64,000 bases of DNA, from positions 3,286,001 to 3,350,000 of the forward strand of contig NZ_CP178208.1 in the NCBI RefSeq assembly GCF_047219225.1, given 5' to 3'. Source of the stretch: IMCC45349 sp047219225. Its GTDB lineage: Bacteria > Bacteroidota > Bacteroidia > Flavobacteriales > Flavobacteriaceae. The notes under the pieces are model-generated. The model made no database searches. It was not told the origin of the DNA and saw nothing but the letters and a program-made list of their open reading frames with translations. The stretch's first letter is position 1. The number at the start of each line of letters is the position of its first letter. The translations under genes were made by a program, and so were the position numbers. Positions 26,178-35,527 of this stretch are shown here, piece after piece.

Positions 26178-27287
26178 TTAATGGTCTCCTAAATTAAATA
26201 CTTGGTATTCCATAATACGATCTACATCAGAGAAACCTTCGTCATGATTTTCGGTATGGAAAGATGAATATAATATGGCACCATCGCCATGTAAAAATGT
26301 AAACATAAGGTCTTTATTTTCGGTAACTTCACCATCATTTGTTCCATAAGTAACTTCGCCATTAAACCAATTAAGTACAGTTGTATCGTCAAATGAATCT
26401 ACCACTTGCCACGCAGAAAGGAACTCGTCAATAAGCACAGTGTTATTAACAGAAATTCCATAGTTAATTTCTAACCATAATGCTAAATCTGCATCCATAA
26501 TGGTTGCTTCTGTTTGTAAAGAAATACCAGACTTATAAGGATCAAGAAATGTAATATAGTCTTGTCCGTCGTTAGTAACATCAAATAAATACTCGTATGC
26601 ATAATCTGTAGCATACAATACGCCTCCATTTGCAACATAATCGGTTAAATTTGAACTATGTTCTAATTGAGAAGTTGTTAACCCACAATTTAAGAATACC
26701 ACATCGTATTGTGCTAACATAGATGGATCGCTTATTAAATCTCCAAATGAGAAGTCTACGTTAGGCACTAAAAATTCGTTTGTTCTACTTACTTGAGCAT
26801 TACCATGATGTCCATGACTAGAGCTTAAACGTTCAAAAGACACGCCATCAATAATATCAAATAAGGGCTCTCCTGTTTCTGGATTTACTAATCCAATATC
26901 ATATAATACTGATTGAATATTATCAAAATGACCAGTAACAACTGCAATGTTTGGTAAATTATCTAAAATAAAATCAAGGATTTCATCTTCGTACTCGTCT
27001 GCATCAAAAGTTCTTTCGGCAGAAAATAAGCCTTTGGTAATAGAAATTGTATGCGTACCAGATTGTACGTTATTAACTGTAAAGTAACCATCAATTCCTG
27101 TTGTAGTTTCTGAAAGTACTTGACCATTTTTAGTAAGTACTACTTTGGCATCAAAAATTGGGTCAACATTGTTTGGTGCTAATAGGCGACTTGTTAGTGA
27201 AGTTCCTTCTAATTCTTCTTTTTCTTTACTATCTGAACATGACCAAACAAATGCACAAATAGTTAGTAGTAATAAAAATTTTTTCAT
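26178..27287 (-). CDS. Lipoprotein with carboxypeptidase-regulatory-like domain and glutamine-amidotransferase-like fold
   Basis: The 369-residue protein begins with a lipoprotein signal (LTICAFVWSC, Cys17). A short beta-sandwich of the CarboxypepD_reg type spans about 40-105 (DAKVVLTKNGQVLSETTTGIDGYF). The rest (IAVVTGHFDN, YDVVFLNCG, LTDYVANGGVLYATD) has the alternating strand pattern of class I glutamine-amidotransferase-like or ThuA-like folds, with no obvious Cys-His-Glu triad. It could be a surface or periplasmic binding protein. A histidine-rich SSHGHHGNA lies near residue 155. It sits 49 bases downstream of the AAA+ cluster, possibly as a separate unit. Confidence 0.6.
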   Translation of the reverse strand: MKKFLLLLTICAFVWSCSDSKEKEELEGTSLTSRLLAPNNVDPIFDAKVVLTKNGQVLSETTTGIDGYFTVNNVQSGTHTISITKGLFSAERTFDADEYEDEILDFILDNLPNIAVVTGHFDNIQSVLYDIGLVNPETGEPLFDIIDGVSFERLSSSHGHHGNAQVSRTNEFLVPNVDFSFGDLISDPSMLAQYDVVFLNCGLTTSQLEHSSNLTDYVANGGVLYATDYAYEYLFDVTNDGQDYITFLDPYKSGISLQTEATIMDADLALWLEINYGISVNNTVLIDEFLSAWQVVDSFDDTTVLNWFNGEVTYGTNDGEVTENKDLMFTFLHGDGAILYSSFHTENHDEGFSDVDRIMEYQVFNLGDH

Positions 27288-27336
27288 GGTTGATTTTTTC
27301 TTAAAGTTAACAAAAAATACTTAACCATCTCAAAAT

Positions 27337-28572
27337 CTATATATTACTACTTATGGTTTGTATTACCCAATCTTGATAAGATGGTTTCCAATCACTATAT
27401 GAATTATAGAATTGCTCTTTATCATACCAATATAAGAACAGGACATCTAGAGGAGAAACATTAACTAATAACTTCCATACTAAATCTTGGTGTTTTACAT
27501 CCAATGACGAATGTGGCTGATGTAATGCGAAATAAAAGTTATTTGTAACTAAATCTTGAATTTTATAAGTGTTACTACGCTCAATACGTTCTAAATAAAT
27601 CTCAACTCCATTTACTCGTTTTAAAGCTTTAGCATCAATTGAGTTAAGATATCTTCTAGTAAGTACTTTGTCTGTTAAAATCTCATCAATATTATGCTCG
27701 GTTTCTCCTAATTCATTAAAAAACATAACTTTTTTAATACGTTCATAACGCTTTGTCTCAGCTACTTTTTCTAAATCACACTCAATTATTAAATGGTCGT
27801 TAAGCTTATGAATCAATTCTGGTTGCGATATATGGTAGATTAACACATCGTGTATTGTATCTTTTATAGCTTCTTTGTGAGCATCTTCATCCTCAAAAAC
27901 AACTATAGTAGAAATAAAATCTCTAAGCAAGTAAATGCCTCCAAATGCCTTTGTAAAAAATGAATTCGTTTTAAACCTAACTGGTTCTAAAGTTAGTTTT
28001 CTATTTCTTAAATCACCATAAGTCCTAGCCGAATCTAATAACTGTTGATGTATAGCCTCATCAATAAAATTATTTCCTGTATTAAATTTATCTATTAATG
28101 CTTGTTGCTCTTGCTGCACTTTGTCAAGGTTATTTATTAAACTAAAGTTTACAATAACATCGTCGTATTTTAAAACATCCAACGGTTCGTAAAACGCATC
28201 AATATTTTGATCAAAATCTAAACAAATAGCACAATCTCTAGTAATATTATTTATCGCCTCTCCATGCACCTTAAACACTTCTTTCATGATGTCTCTATCA
28301 AAAGTATGTGTTGGTACATATACAGGTTTTCCTTTTTGTTGAGGAGAAACTATTATGGCGTGAGGGTTTGCATCACCATGATTAAGGTAATGCATATCTT
28401 GTTTTTCTTCGGCTATTTCTGGACTCCATCCAATACCATCAATAGAAAATGATGTTAACTTGGTTGGTTTAAAACCTAACTTTTCTAAACAAAGATTATA
28501 ACGTTCTATTAGTTTACCACTAATAGGAATTAATTCGCTTCTATATAAATTTGCTACTTTAAGCTTTTGCAT
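27337..28572 (-). CDS. Uncharacterised 411-aa protein in the AAA+/Nudix cluster
   Basis: A cytoplasmic protein without signal or membrane segment and no motif I can tie to a known enzyme. It is mixed alpha/beta, with histidine-rich spots (MHYLNHGDANPHA; LHQPHSSLDVKHQD) and several acidic patches. Its start codon overlaps the Nudix gene's stop (TAATG), so translation is coupled and a joint function is likely. It is the last gene of the tight block of four. Confidence 0.65.
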   Translation of the reverse strand: MQKLKVANLYRSELIPISGKLIERYNLCLEKLGFKPTKLTSFSIDGIGWSPEIAEEKQDMHYLNHGDANPHAIIVSPQQKGKPVYVPTHTFDRDIMKEVFKVHGEAINNITRDCAICLDFDQNIDAFYEPLDVLKYDDVIVNFSLINNLDKVQQEQQALIDKFNTGNNFIDEAIHQQLLDSARTYGDLRNRKLTLEPVRFKTNSFFTKAFGGIYLLRDFISTIVVFEDEDAHKEAIKDTIHDVLIYHISQPELIHKLNDHLIIECDLEKVAETKRYERIKKVMFFNELGETEHNIDEILTDKVLTRRYLNSIDAKALKRVNGVEIYLERIERSNTYKIQDLVTNNFYFALHQPHSSLDVKHQDLVWKLLVNVSPLDVLFLYWYDKEQFYNSYSDWKPSYQDWVIQTISSNI

Positions 28573-29150
28573 TACATCAACTTATTTATTTGTGCATATT
28601 GTATTAATAATATTGTTTTGGCGTCAATAATTTCTTTAGTTTCCACCATTTCAAGTACTTTCTTAAAAGGGAGATTTAATACTTCAATTTCTTCATCTTC
28701 ACTATCTAAACCTCCACCATCATTTATCTTCATTTCTTCAGAACATTCTGCAATAAATAGATACATTTTTTCTGTAACTGCTCCAGGAGACATATAACAT
28801 TCTAAAACTTGTTTTGCTGAACTTATTCTATAGCCAACTTCCTCCTCTACTTCACGAATAATACAAACTTCAGGTTTTTCTTTATTGTCAAGTGCACCTG
28901 CACAAATCTCTATAGACATACCATCATTTGGATTATTTGAATAAGCAGGCATTCTAAATTGTTTGGTTAAAATAACCGTTTGTTTTTCTTTATTATACAG
29001 TAAAATTGCTGCGCCATTGCCTCTATTATAAGCCTCTCTTGATAGTCGTTTCCAACTTCCATCTTTGAATAAATAATCGTAATCTATTCGATGTAGTGTT
29101 GACCAAGCATCAGATAATAAATTATATGTTATGTTTTTAAGGTTTTTCAT
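28572..29150 (-). CDS. Nudix hydrolase (NudK/ADP-sugar diphosphatase-like)
   Basis: At 192 residues it has an exact Nudix box G-x5-E-x7-REVEEEVG (starting GALDNKEKPE near residue 88), the Mg-binding loop-helix that splits nucleoside diphosphates linked to another group. The overall pattern (KQFRMPAYSN, YMSPGAVTEKMYLF) is like the NudK/ADP-ribose pyrophosphatase group, which acts on GDP-mannose or ADP-sugars. It is embedded between an AAA+ ATPase gene (3-base gap) and the 411-aa gene (stop/start overlap), an unusual company that makes simple housekeeping less obvious. Confidence 0.85.
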   Translation of the reverse strand: MKNLKNITYNLLSDAWSTLHRIDYDYLFKDGSWKRLSREAYNRGNGAAILLYNKEKQTVILTKQFRMPAYSNNPNDGMSIEICAGALDNKEKPEVCIIREVEEEVGYRISSAKQVLECYMSPGAVTEKMYLFIAECSEEMKINDGGGLDSEDEEIEVLNLPFKKVLEMVETKEIIDAKTILLIQYAQINKLM

Positions 29151-29153
29151 TCA

Positions 29154-31121
29154 TTAACCTCTCTTATCAAATTGTTCACGAGCTTCTAACTCAATATTCA
29201 TTTGGTTAATACGCTTATCAACTTTACGTTTAAAATCGGTATCTGCAATAGTTGCAACATTATCTAAATACCTTATTACCTCTTGACGCCTTATATCAGA
29301 GAAATTTAAGCCTTTCATATTAGCTTTCATCAACTCTTGTAACATTCCAAACTTAGTGTTGTAATCTTTTTTGAAATAAATGTCTGGATTATTAAACCAA
29401 TCGTCTTCCAAATCAAAATCGGTTAAACGCAACGAAATTGCCGATTGTATATTACGTACATCACGTGATGAAAAGAATGGAAATATTTTTTGAATTTCTT
29501 TATATAGTGACGCATAAAACATGTGCTCATTTCCATCATGCATTTTATCAACCTTTTCAAAGGTTTCTAACACACGTTCTTCTGATGGCTTTTCTACTTG
29601 ATTTAAGATTTCTCCCATACTTCTCGCTAAACCTTGATCTTGTAAGTATTCATAGCCTTCAGGTCCTGTCATATTTACAAAACTTGGCATGATCTTCTCA
29701 AACTTTTTCCACCATATATAGTCTTGGTCCAAAAAGTCATGTTCAGTACGTGCGCCATCAATTTTAAATCGCCCTTGAACACGAGAAATAACAGCTTTAT
29801 CAAGCATTTCTGGCAAGTTGGTAAACAAACCTATAGAGCTGTTACCATAATTAACAGCATAAGCACCTTCAGTATATCTAAGAAATACACCAATAACTTC
29901 TTTAACACCAGCAGATACACCTTGAGCTGTACGCTCCTGCAAGTTATTTTCAGCATCATCAATTGGTGCAAAAATTAGTTTTGTTGGATCTTGTAGTGGT
30001 TTCATCCATTCTACCATTTTTTCGGCAGAACCACCTTGAAATGTACTAATTAAAGTATCTGGCATTGGATGAAATAAGAATGGTATATCTAAATTATCAC
30101 AATGTTCTTTTAATCTTGTTGCTATAGCTGCAATAAGCATACTTTTTCCTGTTCCAGGAATACCATAACCCATAAAAACAGGCATAAAACCACCTAATTC
30201 TTGAAATGGATTTTTCTTTTCGGTAAAATCATAACTTAACATACGCTCGGTTAAACGACGCGCAAAATGTTTTGCATCTCTATTACCTACAATTTGTTCA
30301 AACTTTATTTGATTGAATTCTACGCTTTTTGCTGTACCTGCAAAAACATTATTCCATCCAGAGATTGCAAATTCTGAATTTTCAAGTTTATATGTTCTAT
30401 CAACTATTGTTTCGGTATACTCTAAAGCATTTTTTCGTAATTGTATCTCATCAATAATGGCTTCAAAATAAACTACCGAAAAATCTATAACATCTTTATC
30501 TGAAGTAACTATATCTGGATGATTTAAATATTTATCATAATAAAATAAGTTACATGACAAACCCTTAAGTGGTGACATTAACGACAACTCAGGAATACCA
30601 GCAAACTTATTTTTCATGACACTCAAATCATCTGAAGCAAAAGGTTTTAAATCATGTAAAATCTTATATGCTATAGAAAATAACATAAAAGCAGTAGCAG
30701 TATGCATTTTACTTTCGTATTCACGTTTACCAGAATTATCTAAGCTCGATTTACGCTCGCTTAAACTAGATAATCCAGAAGCATCGTAATAACTATCCTT
30801 AATCCAAATACCTAAAGCAATTCCTTCTTGAACGGCATAAAGTGTCTGGTTTAATTTTAATGGTATTGCTACCGAATCTGGTAACAGACGCTTTTTTAAT
30901 GCTAAAATAGTTTTTGATACAGATGTTACATTGGAAGATGCTCCACTGCCTCCATTAGCTCTTGATAAATACAGCAATATAGACTCATCCTTTACATCCT
31001 TCTCTTTATTACGAGCACGTTGACCTTGTTCCCACTGTACACTTTTTATATATGAAGTTGCTTCGTCACGAAGCATGTCCAGTTCGTTTTGTTTTATTGG
31101 AAATGTTGAGTTATGTTCCAT
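29154..31121 (-). CDS. AAA+ family ATPase, uncharacterised
   Basis: The protein has 655 residues. A helical N-domain of about 265 residues precedes one AAA+ module: Walker A GYGIPGTGKS (about 318-327), Walker B-like LIFAPIDDAEN (about 382-392; two Asp, no classical DE), a sensor-1-like segment IGLFTNLPEM, and an arginine-finger-like SRVQGRF (about 446-452). A charged, helical C-domain of about 200 residues ends in EAREQFDKRG. The D-D in Walker B is unusual and may affect hydrolysis. It is the core of the cluster, 21 bases after the 351-aa gene and 3 bases before the Nudix gene. Probably a remodelling ATPase acting with its neighbours. Confidence 0.8.
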   Translation of the reverse strand: MEHNSTFPIKQNELDMLRDEATSYIKSVQWEQGQRARNKEKDVKDESILLYLSRANGGSGASSNVTSVSKTILALKKRLLPDSVAIPLKLNQTLYAVQEGIALGIWIKDSYYDASGLSSLSERKSSLDNSGKREYESKMHTATAFMLFSIAYKILHDLKPFASDDLSVMKNKFAGIPELSLMSPLKGLSCNLFYYDKYLNHPDIVTSDKDVIDFSVVYFEAIIDEIQLRKNALEYTETIVDRTYKLENSEFAISGWNNVFAGTAKSVEFNQIKFEQIVGNRDAKHFARRLTERMLSYDFTEKKNPFQELGGFMPVFMGYGIPGTGKSMLIAAIATRLKEHCDNLDIPFLFHPMPDTLISTFQGGSAEKMVEWMKPLQDPTKLIFAPIDDAENNLQERTAQGVSAGVKEVIGVFLRYTEGAYAVNYGNSSIGLFTNLPEMLDKAVISRVQGRFKIDGARTEHDFLDQDYIWWKKFEKIMPSFVNMTGPEGYEYLQDQGLARSMGEILNQVEKPSEERVLETFEKVDKMHDGNEHMFYASLYKEIQKIFPFFSSRDVRNIQSAISLRLTDFDLEDDWFNNPDIYFKKDYNTKFGMLQELMKANMKGLNFSDIRRQEVIRYLDNVATIADTDFKRKVDKRINQMNIELEAREQFDKRG

Positions 31122-31142
31122 ATGTTAATTCACAATTTTAAA

Positions 31143-32198
31143 TTAATTGTTTTTTAAATCTGCTACTTGAATTGGTGGTTTAGCAAGCTTATTTATTACC
31201 TCAGGTGTTTTGTTATACAACATCTGAATCATTCTATGAGGCGCAAATACATAACGATGCTTGACTATATCACTCCATTTTTGTAGGGTTTGCTTATTAA
31301 AAAAGCTACCATCTCTAAATTCACCATTAGAGAATATTTCGTCTATTTTTAAAGAAACGACATAAGACTCCAGAGGTAACTCTTTTCTACTAATGCCTTC
31401 TAAAACGGCATGAGTAATTTTATTTTCATCTTTAGCAAATACATTATGTATAGGCCCTAAATCAATACGTTTTATATGTCTTGGATGAATCTCTGGAAGT
31501 TTTCTATCAATAGTATACGCCATAGTATCCAAAGACATTTCTCTATCTGCAGTAACCTTTAGTACATCGTAAAGCTCTTGCTTATGGTCATCTATACGCT
31601 TTCCTTTGTAGTCAAAGTACATAAAACATATATATGGTCTATTATTGGCTACATCATAGAAACTCCAACTCGTTAATAATTCGGAAGGTACTTCTTTAGG
31701 TGTATGGATTATTTTTCCTTGTACAAAACGGTTAAAAATATATTTCTGCCTTACGGTAGTATAATAAACTATTGAAGCTGCTTCAAAAAGCTTATCTCTT
31801 TTTATAGCTTCTTTTTTTCTGAATAGCGTATCTAAAAACTCTGTTTTAACCTCATCTGTACTTTTTAATTTACTGATAAACGTTTTTCTAAGTTCTAAAT
31901 CATTAAATAGGTATCTAAACTCTAAATAATTAGGAAAACCAGACTCAGTTAAATCTATTTTCATATTATCCTCATCGTCATACATATACTTAATACGCAT
32001 TGCTTCAATAGAGTATAATAATAAATCGCTATACTGCTTAAAAAGCTCCACTTCTCTATAATTACAAAGCTCATGTCTTTGCACTGCTACAATTAATTCC
32101 TTTAAAGCAAAGTCAATCATTTTATGATAAAACATATACTGCTCTTTAGAATCTAATTGTGCGGAATCTAGAGGTGTAACTATGTGGTTAATGGACAT
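31143..32198 (-). CDS. Uncharacterised 351-aa protein in the AAA+/Nudix cluster
   Basis: A soluble protein without a signal peptide. It is mostly helical in the first 170 residues (ALKELIVAVQRHELCNYREVE), then mixed, with conserved-looking DYKGKRIDDHKQELYDVL and HPRHIKRIDLGPIHN. No family or catalytic motif recognised. It is the first gene of the tight block, followed after 21 bases by the AAA+ ATPase, so it may be the ATPase's adaptor or substrate. The ATG at 32198 begins MSINHIVTPLD. Confidence 0.65.
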   Translation of the reverse strand: MSINHIVTPLDSAQLDSKEQYMFYHKMIDFALKELIVAVQRHELCNYREVELFKQYSDLLLYSIEAMRIKYMYDDEDNMKIDLTESGFPNYLEFRYLFNDLELRKTFISKLKSTDEVKTEFLDTLFRKKEAIKRDKLFEAASIVYYTTVRQKYIFNRFVQGKIIHTPKEVPSELLTSWSFYDVANNRPYICFMYFDYKGKRIDDHKQELYDVLKVTADREMSLDTMAYTIDRKLPEIHPRHIKRIDLGPIHNVFAKDENKITHAVLEGISRKELPLESYVVSLKIDEIFSNGEFRDGSFFNKQTLQKWSDIVKHRYVFAPHRMIQMLYNKTPEVINKLAKPPIQVADLKNN

Positions 32199-32212
32199 TT
32201 TTGAATAATATG

Positions 32213-32392
32213 TTATATGTTATACCTTTCTTTACAAACATGAATCTCAGTGATAATTGTTTCACCATTAACTCCAATAGTAGATTCAGTTTTAGTCTCA
32301 CATTCGTTATGATTATTTGAATAGGTTATAAATATTACTACTAAAACAGAAAATAATATTATAGATATTGAGATTATACTCATCTTCTTCAT
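32213..32392 (-). CDS. Small single-pass membrane protein (59 aa), candidate gene
   Basis: An open frame from the ATG at 32390-32392 to TAA at 32213-32215. It begins MKKMSIISISIILFSVLVVIF, a basic start followed by a strong hydrophobic helix, and continues with a polar 35-residue tail with two cysteines (NECETKTEST; IHVCKERYN). It fills the gap between the coiled-coil gene's terminator and the 351-aa gene, 14 bases ahead of the latter, on the same strand. It was found by reading the intergenic region. The family is unknown; an uncleaved membrane anchor or short exported peptide is possible. Confidence 0.5.
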   Translation of the reverse strand: MKKMSIISISIILFSVLVVIFITYSNNHNECETKTESTIGVNGETIITEIHVCKERYNI

Positions 32393-32443
32393 ATGGCTAT
32401 AAATATGTTAAGTGAATAAAACTTTAACTAAGTTTAGAAAAGT

Positions 32444-32466
32444 AGCGCTTCTAAAATAGAAGCGCT
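32444..32466 (-). terminator. Hairpin after the coiled-coil gene
   Basis: Perfect 9-base arms AGCGCTTCT/AGAAGCGCT around a 5-base loop; the following minus-strand tail (ACTTTTC) is only weakly T-rich, so termination may be partial and allow read-through into the cluster. Confidence 0.6.
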
Positions 32467-32473
32467 TTATTGT

Positions 32474-33817
32474 TTAAGATAATAAATCGTCTTCTCCTTC
32501 TGGTTTTGGAGCTGGAGCATCATCTCCACCGTCATCGCCAGTTGGTACATTGTTTTCTGCATTATAATAATCTTCAAAAATCTCTTTCATATCGATACCA
32601 TAACGATCTGCAAAGTTCTTTTGAATTTCTACATCCTTTGCTCTTATTTCTTGTAATGCTTCAGCATAACTACTGTAAACACCTTGCATCACTTTTTCAT
32701 GTACTGGGATATTATCCATCATTTCCTGTCTAGCTTTAGCCGATGCAGTATGCATTGATGCTAATGTTTCTCCAATATGCTCATCAGTTTTTACACCTAA
32801 ATGCTCTAATATAGCAGCAAACTCTTGATCTGTACGTGCTTTTAAAGCTACTACATAACCATCATAGTACTTTAAACGTTCTTCGGTATCTGACTTTAGT
32901 TTTGCTCTATGCGTTTGTAAATTACTTCTTAAAGAAGTTAATACTTTAATAGTTAAATTGTGCTTATGTACAAAACTGTCCTTAGAAGCTGCTAATGTTG
33001 TATATGCATTTTTAAGGCCTTCTAATTCTTCTACTTTTTGCTCTAACTCGGTAACTTTACCAACAGCTTGTGCATATTCAGCAGATTGCTTGTCAACAAC
33101 TTCTTCTAGTTCTTGACGTGCTTGTTTTAATAATGCATATTGCTCTTCTAGCTTAGCTTCTACTTCTTTTTTCTTCTCTAAAGCTTTTGTGTGATTTTTT
33201 GTAGCTTCAACTATAGCATCTTGAAGCTTATCTTCCACTTCCTTAATTTCAACTTCTCTATCCTTTAAGCGCTTAACAGCAGCTTGACTCTTAAATGATA
33301 ATTCGTTTAATAGTGTTTGAATGTCTGCACTTTCTATACGCTGTTGAAACATTGCTTTTGCCTTATTATCAGCTTCGTCACGTGTTTTTTGAGCCGCTTT
33401 TAATTCGTCTTGAGCTTTCTTTATTTTACTCTTACGCCCCCAAAGGTTATTCCACCAAGTATCTGGTTTATTTTCGGCATCTTCTAATTCTACTCTTGCA
33501 CGTTCTAAACGTTTAATAGCATTATCAATAATCTTTTGCTCGTCTGCATTTAATGATGAAAAGTTTTCAAAAATAATACCTACTTCGTCTTGATAATCTG
33601 TTAAATCCTTTATAGCATCTAGTAAAGAAGTTCTATCTTTTTCTGCCATATGTACTACATCATCTAACGTAGCATTTAATATTTTTTGTCGCATTTCAGG
33701 ATCATCTTCTTGAGCCAGTTTTGATTTCATCTGGTCAATAGCTTTTCCCCAATTAACATCGACTTGTTGTTGTTTTTCGTTAGAGTTTGTTTCTAATAAA
33801 TCAAAATCATCAGACAT
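32474..33817 (-). CDS. Long coiled-coil protein (annotated 'microtubule-binding'-like in relatives)
   Basis: The protein has 447 residues from the ATG at 33817 (MSDDFDLLETN); an in-frame ATG at 33862 would add 15 residues unlike the rest and was rejected. It has no signal peptide. Residues about 90-320 are almost continuous heptad-type helix rich in Glu, Lys, Ala and Leu (EVEDKLQDAIVEATKN; KKEVEAKLEEQYALL), then another helical part and an acidic, glycine-rich, proline-rich tail (DDGGDDAPAPKPEGEDD). WWNNLWGR near residue 135 could be a membrane or protein contact. Relatives are loosely labelled microtubule-binding, which says only coiled coil. It may be a filament or scaffold for the AAA+ ATPase encoded downstream. 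Confidence 0.7.
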   Translation of the reverse strand: MSDDFDLLETNSNEKQQQVDVNWGKAIDQMKSKLAQEDDPEMRQKILNATLDDVVHMAEKDRTSLLDAIKDLTDYQDEVGIIFENFSSLNADEQKIIDNAIKRLERARVELEDAENKPDTWWNNLWGRKSKIKKAQDELKAAQKTRDEADNKAKAMFQQRIESADIQTLLNELSFKSQAAVKRLKDREVEIKEVEDKLQDAIVEATKNHTKALEKKKEVEAKLEEQYALLKQARQELEEVVDKQSAEYAQAVGKVTELEQKVEELEGLKNAYTTLAASKDSFVHKHNLTIKVLTSLRSNLQTHRAKLKSDTEERLKYYDGYVVALKARTDQEFAAILEHLGVKTDEHIGETLASMHTASAKARQEMMDNIPVHEKVMQGVYSSYAEALQEIRAKDVEIQKNFADRYGIDMKEIFEDYYNAENNVPTGDDGGDDAPAPKPEGEDDLLS

Positions 33818-33950
33818 ATTGTATTGAATTATAATGGTTGAACAAATTTTTTGGATAAGCAATTTCGTTAAAAAAAAGGGAGTTTTAAAATAAACTGCTC
33901 AAAATATTGGTATATTTTTTTGTATAAATGTTACAATTAAAATTAGAAAT

Positions 33951-33990
33951 AAAAAAAGCGATTTCTAACTTTATTAAAAACCGCTTTTTA
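33951..33990 (-). terminator. Probable terminator after fadL-like gene
   Basis: Arms AAAAAGCG and CGCTTTTT with a long loop and T-run on the minus strand; modest hairpin. Confidence 0.55.
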
Positions 33991-34007
33991 TAATTAATTA
34001 AACAAAA

Positions 34008-35369
34008 CTACTTATTATCAAAAGTGTAACTTACTCCAACCATAACCATGGAAGTGTTCATATCATAAGATACTGTTGATCCTGGAATAGCTCCTAAAGG
34101 GTTAGTTTGTGATGCCAGCATTGGAGATAGCATTTGTCCAGTGGTTTTACCATCACTTACTCCATAATGGTAAACACCATCTATATTAAATCTATCATTA
34201 AGTTTATAACTTAAACCAAATTGATAAGCGTCTTTAATAATAGCTGTTGCAGGAACATTATAAAATGCCACGCCATTTGAAATAGGGTTAGAACTATATG
34301 TATATCCTAAACGAATAGGTAATTTTTTAATGCCCTTATATTGTATACCAGCAGAAAGTATAGATATGTTATCCCAACCAAAACCAGCTACAGATGCAGT
34401 TTGCGTCCAACCAGTTTTAGAAAACCCTTCAGTATTTTCATAATCTACTCGTCTAAAATCAAGCGCTAAATCAAAACTATTTGTTGAGTATCCTATACCT
34501 AAAGATAAAATAGCTGGATAATCCATATTAAATTTACTCTTAGCACTACTACCATCTAAATATGTGTTTTCAAATTCGAAATCACTAAACTTTTGAGTTG
34601 TCTTGTATGATGCACCTAATTTCAACCCAAAATCTGAAACATAATACACACCAAATTGAGCTCCGAAACCAATAGCTGTAGCCTTATCTGTAGAAGGATA
34701 ACCTACCATACTTGGATTAGCTGTTGGATTTGGCATTAACTCTAAACTAGCATAGTTTATATTGGGCTGAACACCAATTGAAATATTATCTGTAAGTTGA
34801 TAGGCATATGTTAAACCTACTTGCAATAACATATAATCGGATTGTATATGTCCAAATCCATTCAATGCTTGTGGCCAATTTATTGGATTTGAATTATTAG
34901 GATTCCAGTTAGGGTTTGGATTACCATTCATGTCCATAGGAAGATTATCCTCTTGAGGAAAAGTTACACCAAAGCCACTTATACCAAATGCCGATGCACC
35001 AAATGTGTGCTTACTATCTGGTTTTGCCCAAACATAAGCTAAAGCTGGCATTGGAGAAACACCTCTATCATCTTTGGTTACACCATAAACTGCTGGAGAA
35101 CCATCAAATAACATATTTGGAGGCAGGCTAGAACTTAACTCTGGAGAAGAGAAAAACAAACCTATATCTAGTTTTAAAATTTTATCGTCAAAACTAGAGA
35201 TTGACGCAGGATTCCATTGTAATGCTCCAGATATATCTAATGGTTGCGCTGTCGCTGCGCCACCCATTGACATATTAACTGATCCAACACCTTGCATAAC
35301 ATGTCCAGCTTGCGCATAAACCAATGAAGAAAACAATAAAGCGATGAGTTTAAACAGTCTATTTTTCAT
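34008..35369 (-). CDS. OmpP1/FadL family outer-membrane transporter
   Basis: The protein has 453 residues, a signal peptide (about 1-19, SLVYAQA) and the family's N-terminal hatch pattern: GHVMQGVGSVNMSMGGAA and ALQWNPASIS (the NPA motif). The rest is a 14-strand-type barrel ending VGVSYTFDNK with the terminal aromatic. FadL proteins let long-chain fatty acids or other hydrophobic molecules cross the outer membrane. A single gene with its own terminator. Confidence 0.88.
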   Translation of the reverse strand: MKNRLFKLIALLFSSLVYAQAGHVMQGVGSVNMSMGGAATAQPLDISGALQWNPASISSFDDKILKLDIGLFFSSPELSSSLPPNMLFDGSPAVYGVTKDDRGVSPMPALAYVWAKPDSKHTFGASAFGISGFGVTFPQEDNLPMDMNGNPNPNWNPNNSNPINWPQALNGFGHIQSDYMLLQVGLTYAYQLTDNISIGVQPNINYASLELMPNPTANPSMVGYPSTDKATAIGFGAQFGVYYVSDFGLKLGASYKTTQKFSDFEFENTYLDGSSAKSKFNMDYPAILSLGIGYSTNSFDLALDFRRVDYENTEGFSKTGWTQTASVAGFGWDNISILSAGIQYKGIKKLPIRLGYTYSSNPISNGVAFYNVPATAIIKDAYQFGLSYKLNDRFNIDGVYHYGVSDGKTTGQMLSPMLASQTNPLGAIPGSTVSYDMNTSMVMVGVSYTFDNK

Positions 35370-35471
35370 AATTTATCTATTTGTTATTATCTCAAATATT
35401 TCTAATGAGTAATAAAATTAATTACATAAAATTAGTACCAAACACTGTATAAAATCATGATAAAAATCACT

Positions 35472-35479
35472 TATTTTTG
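35472..35479 (+). promoter_or_regulatory. -7 box (TATTTTTG)
   Basis: Exact TAnnTTTG match; it overlaps the longest-frame start at 35477, so translation must begin downstream, at 35528. Confidence 0.65.
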
Positions 35480-35527
35480 CTATGTAACAATGGTTACATT
35501 TATTCATTTTTTCCTAAAACTAATAGC

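Noticed and set aside
27337..33817. Calling the AAA+/Nudix cluster a phage-defence system or a tellurite-resistance locus.
   Set aside because: No toxin, nuclease, cyclase, TerD or TelA signature was seen; the coiled-coil protein has no clear match, so the function is left open.
33818..33862. An earlier start for the coiled-coil protein.
   Set aside because: The 15 extra residues (MLIQKICSTIIIQYN) are hydrophobic and unlike the acidic N-terminus that follows.
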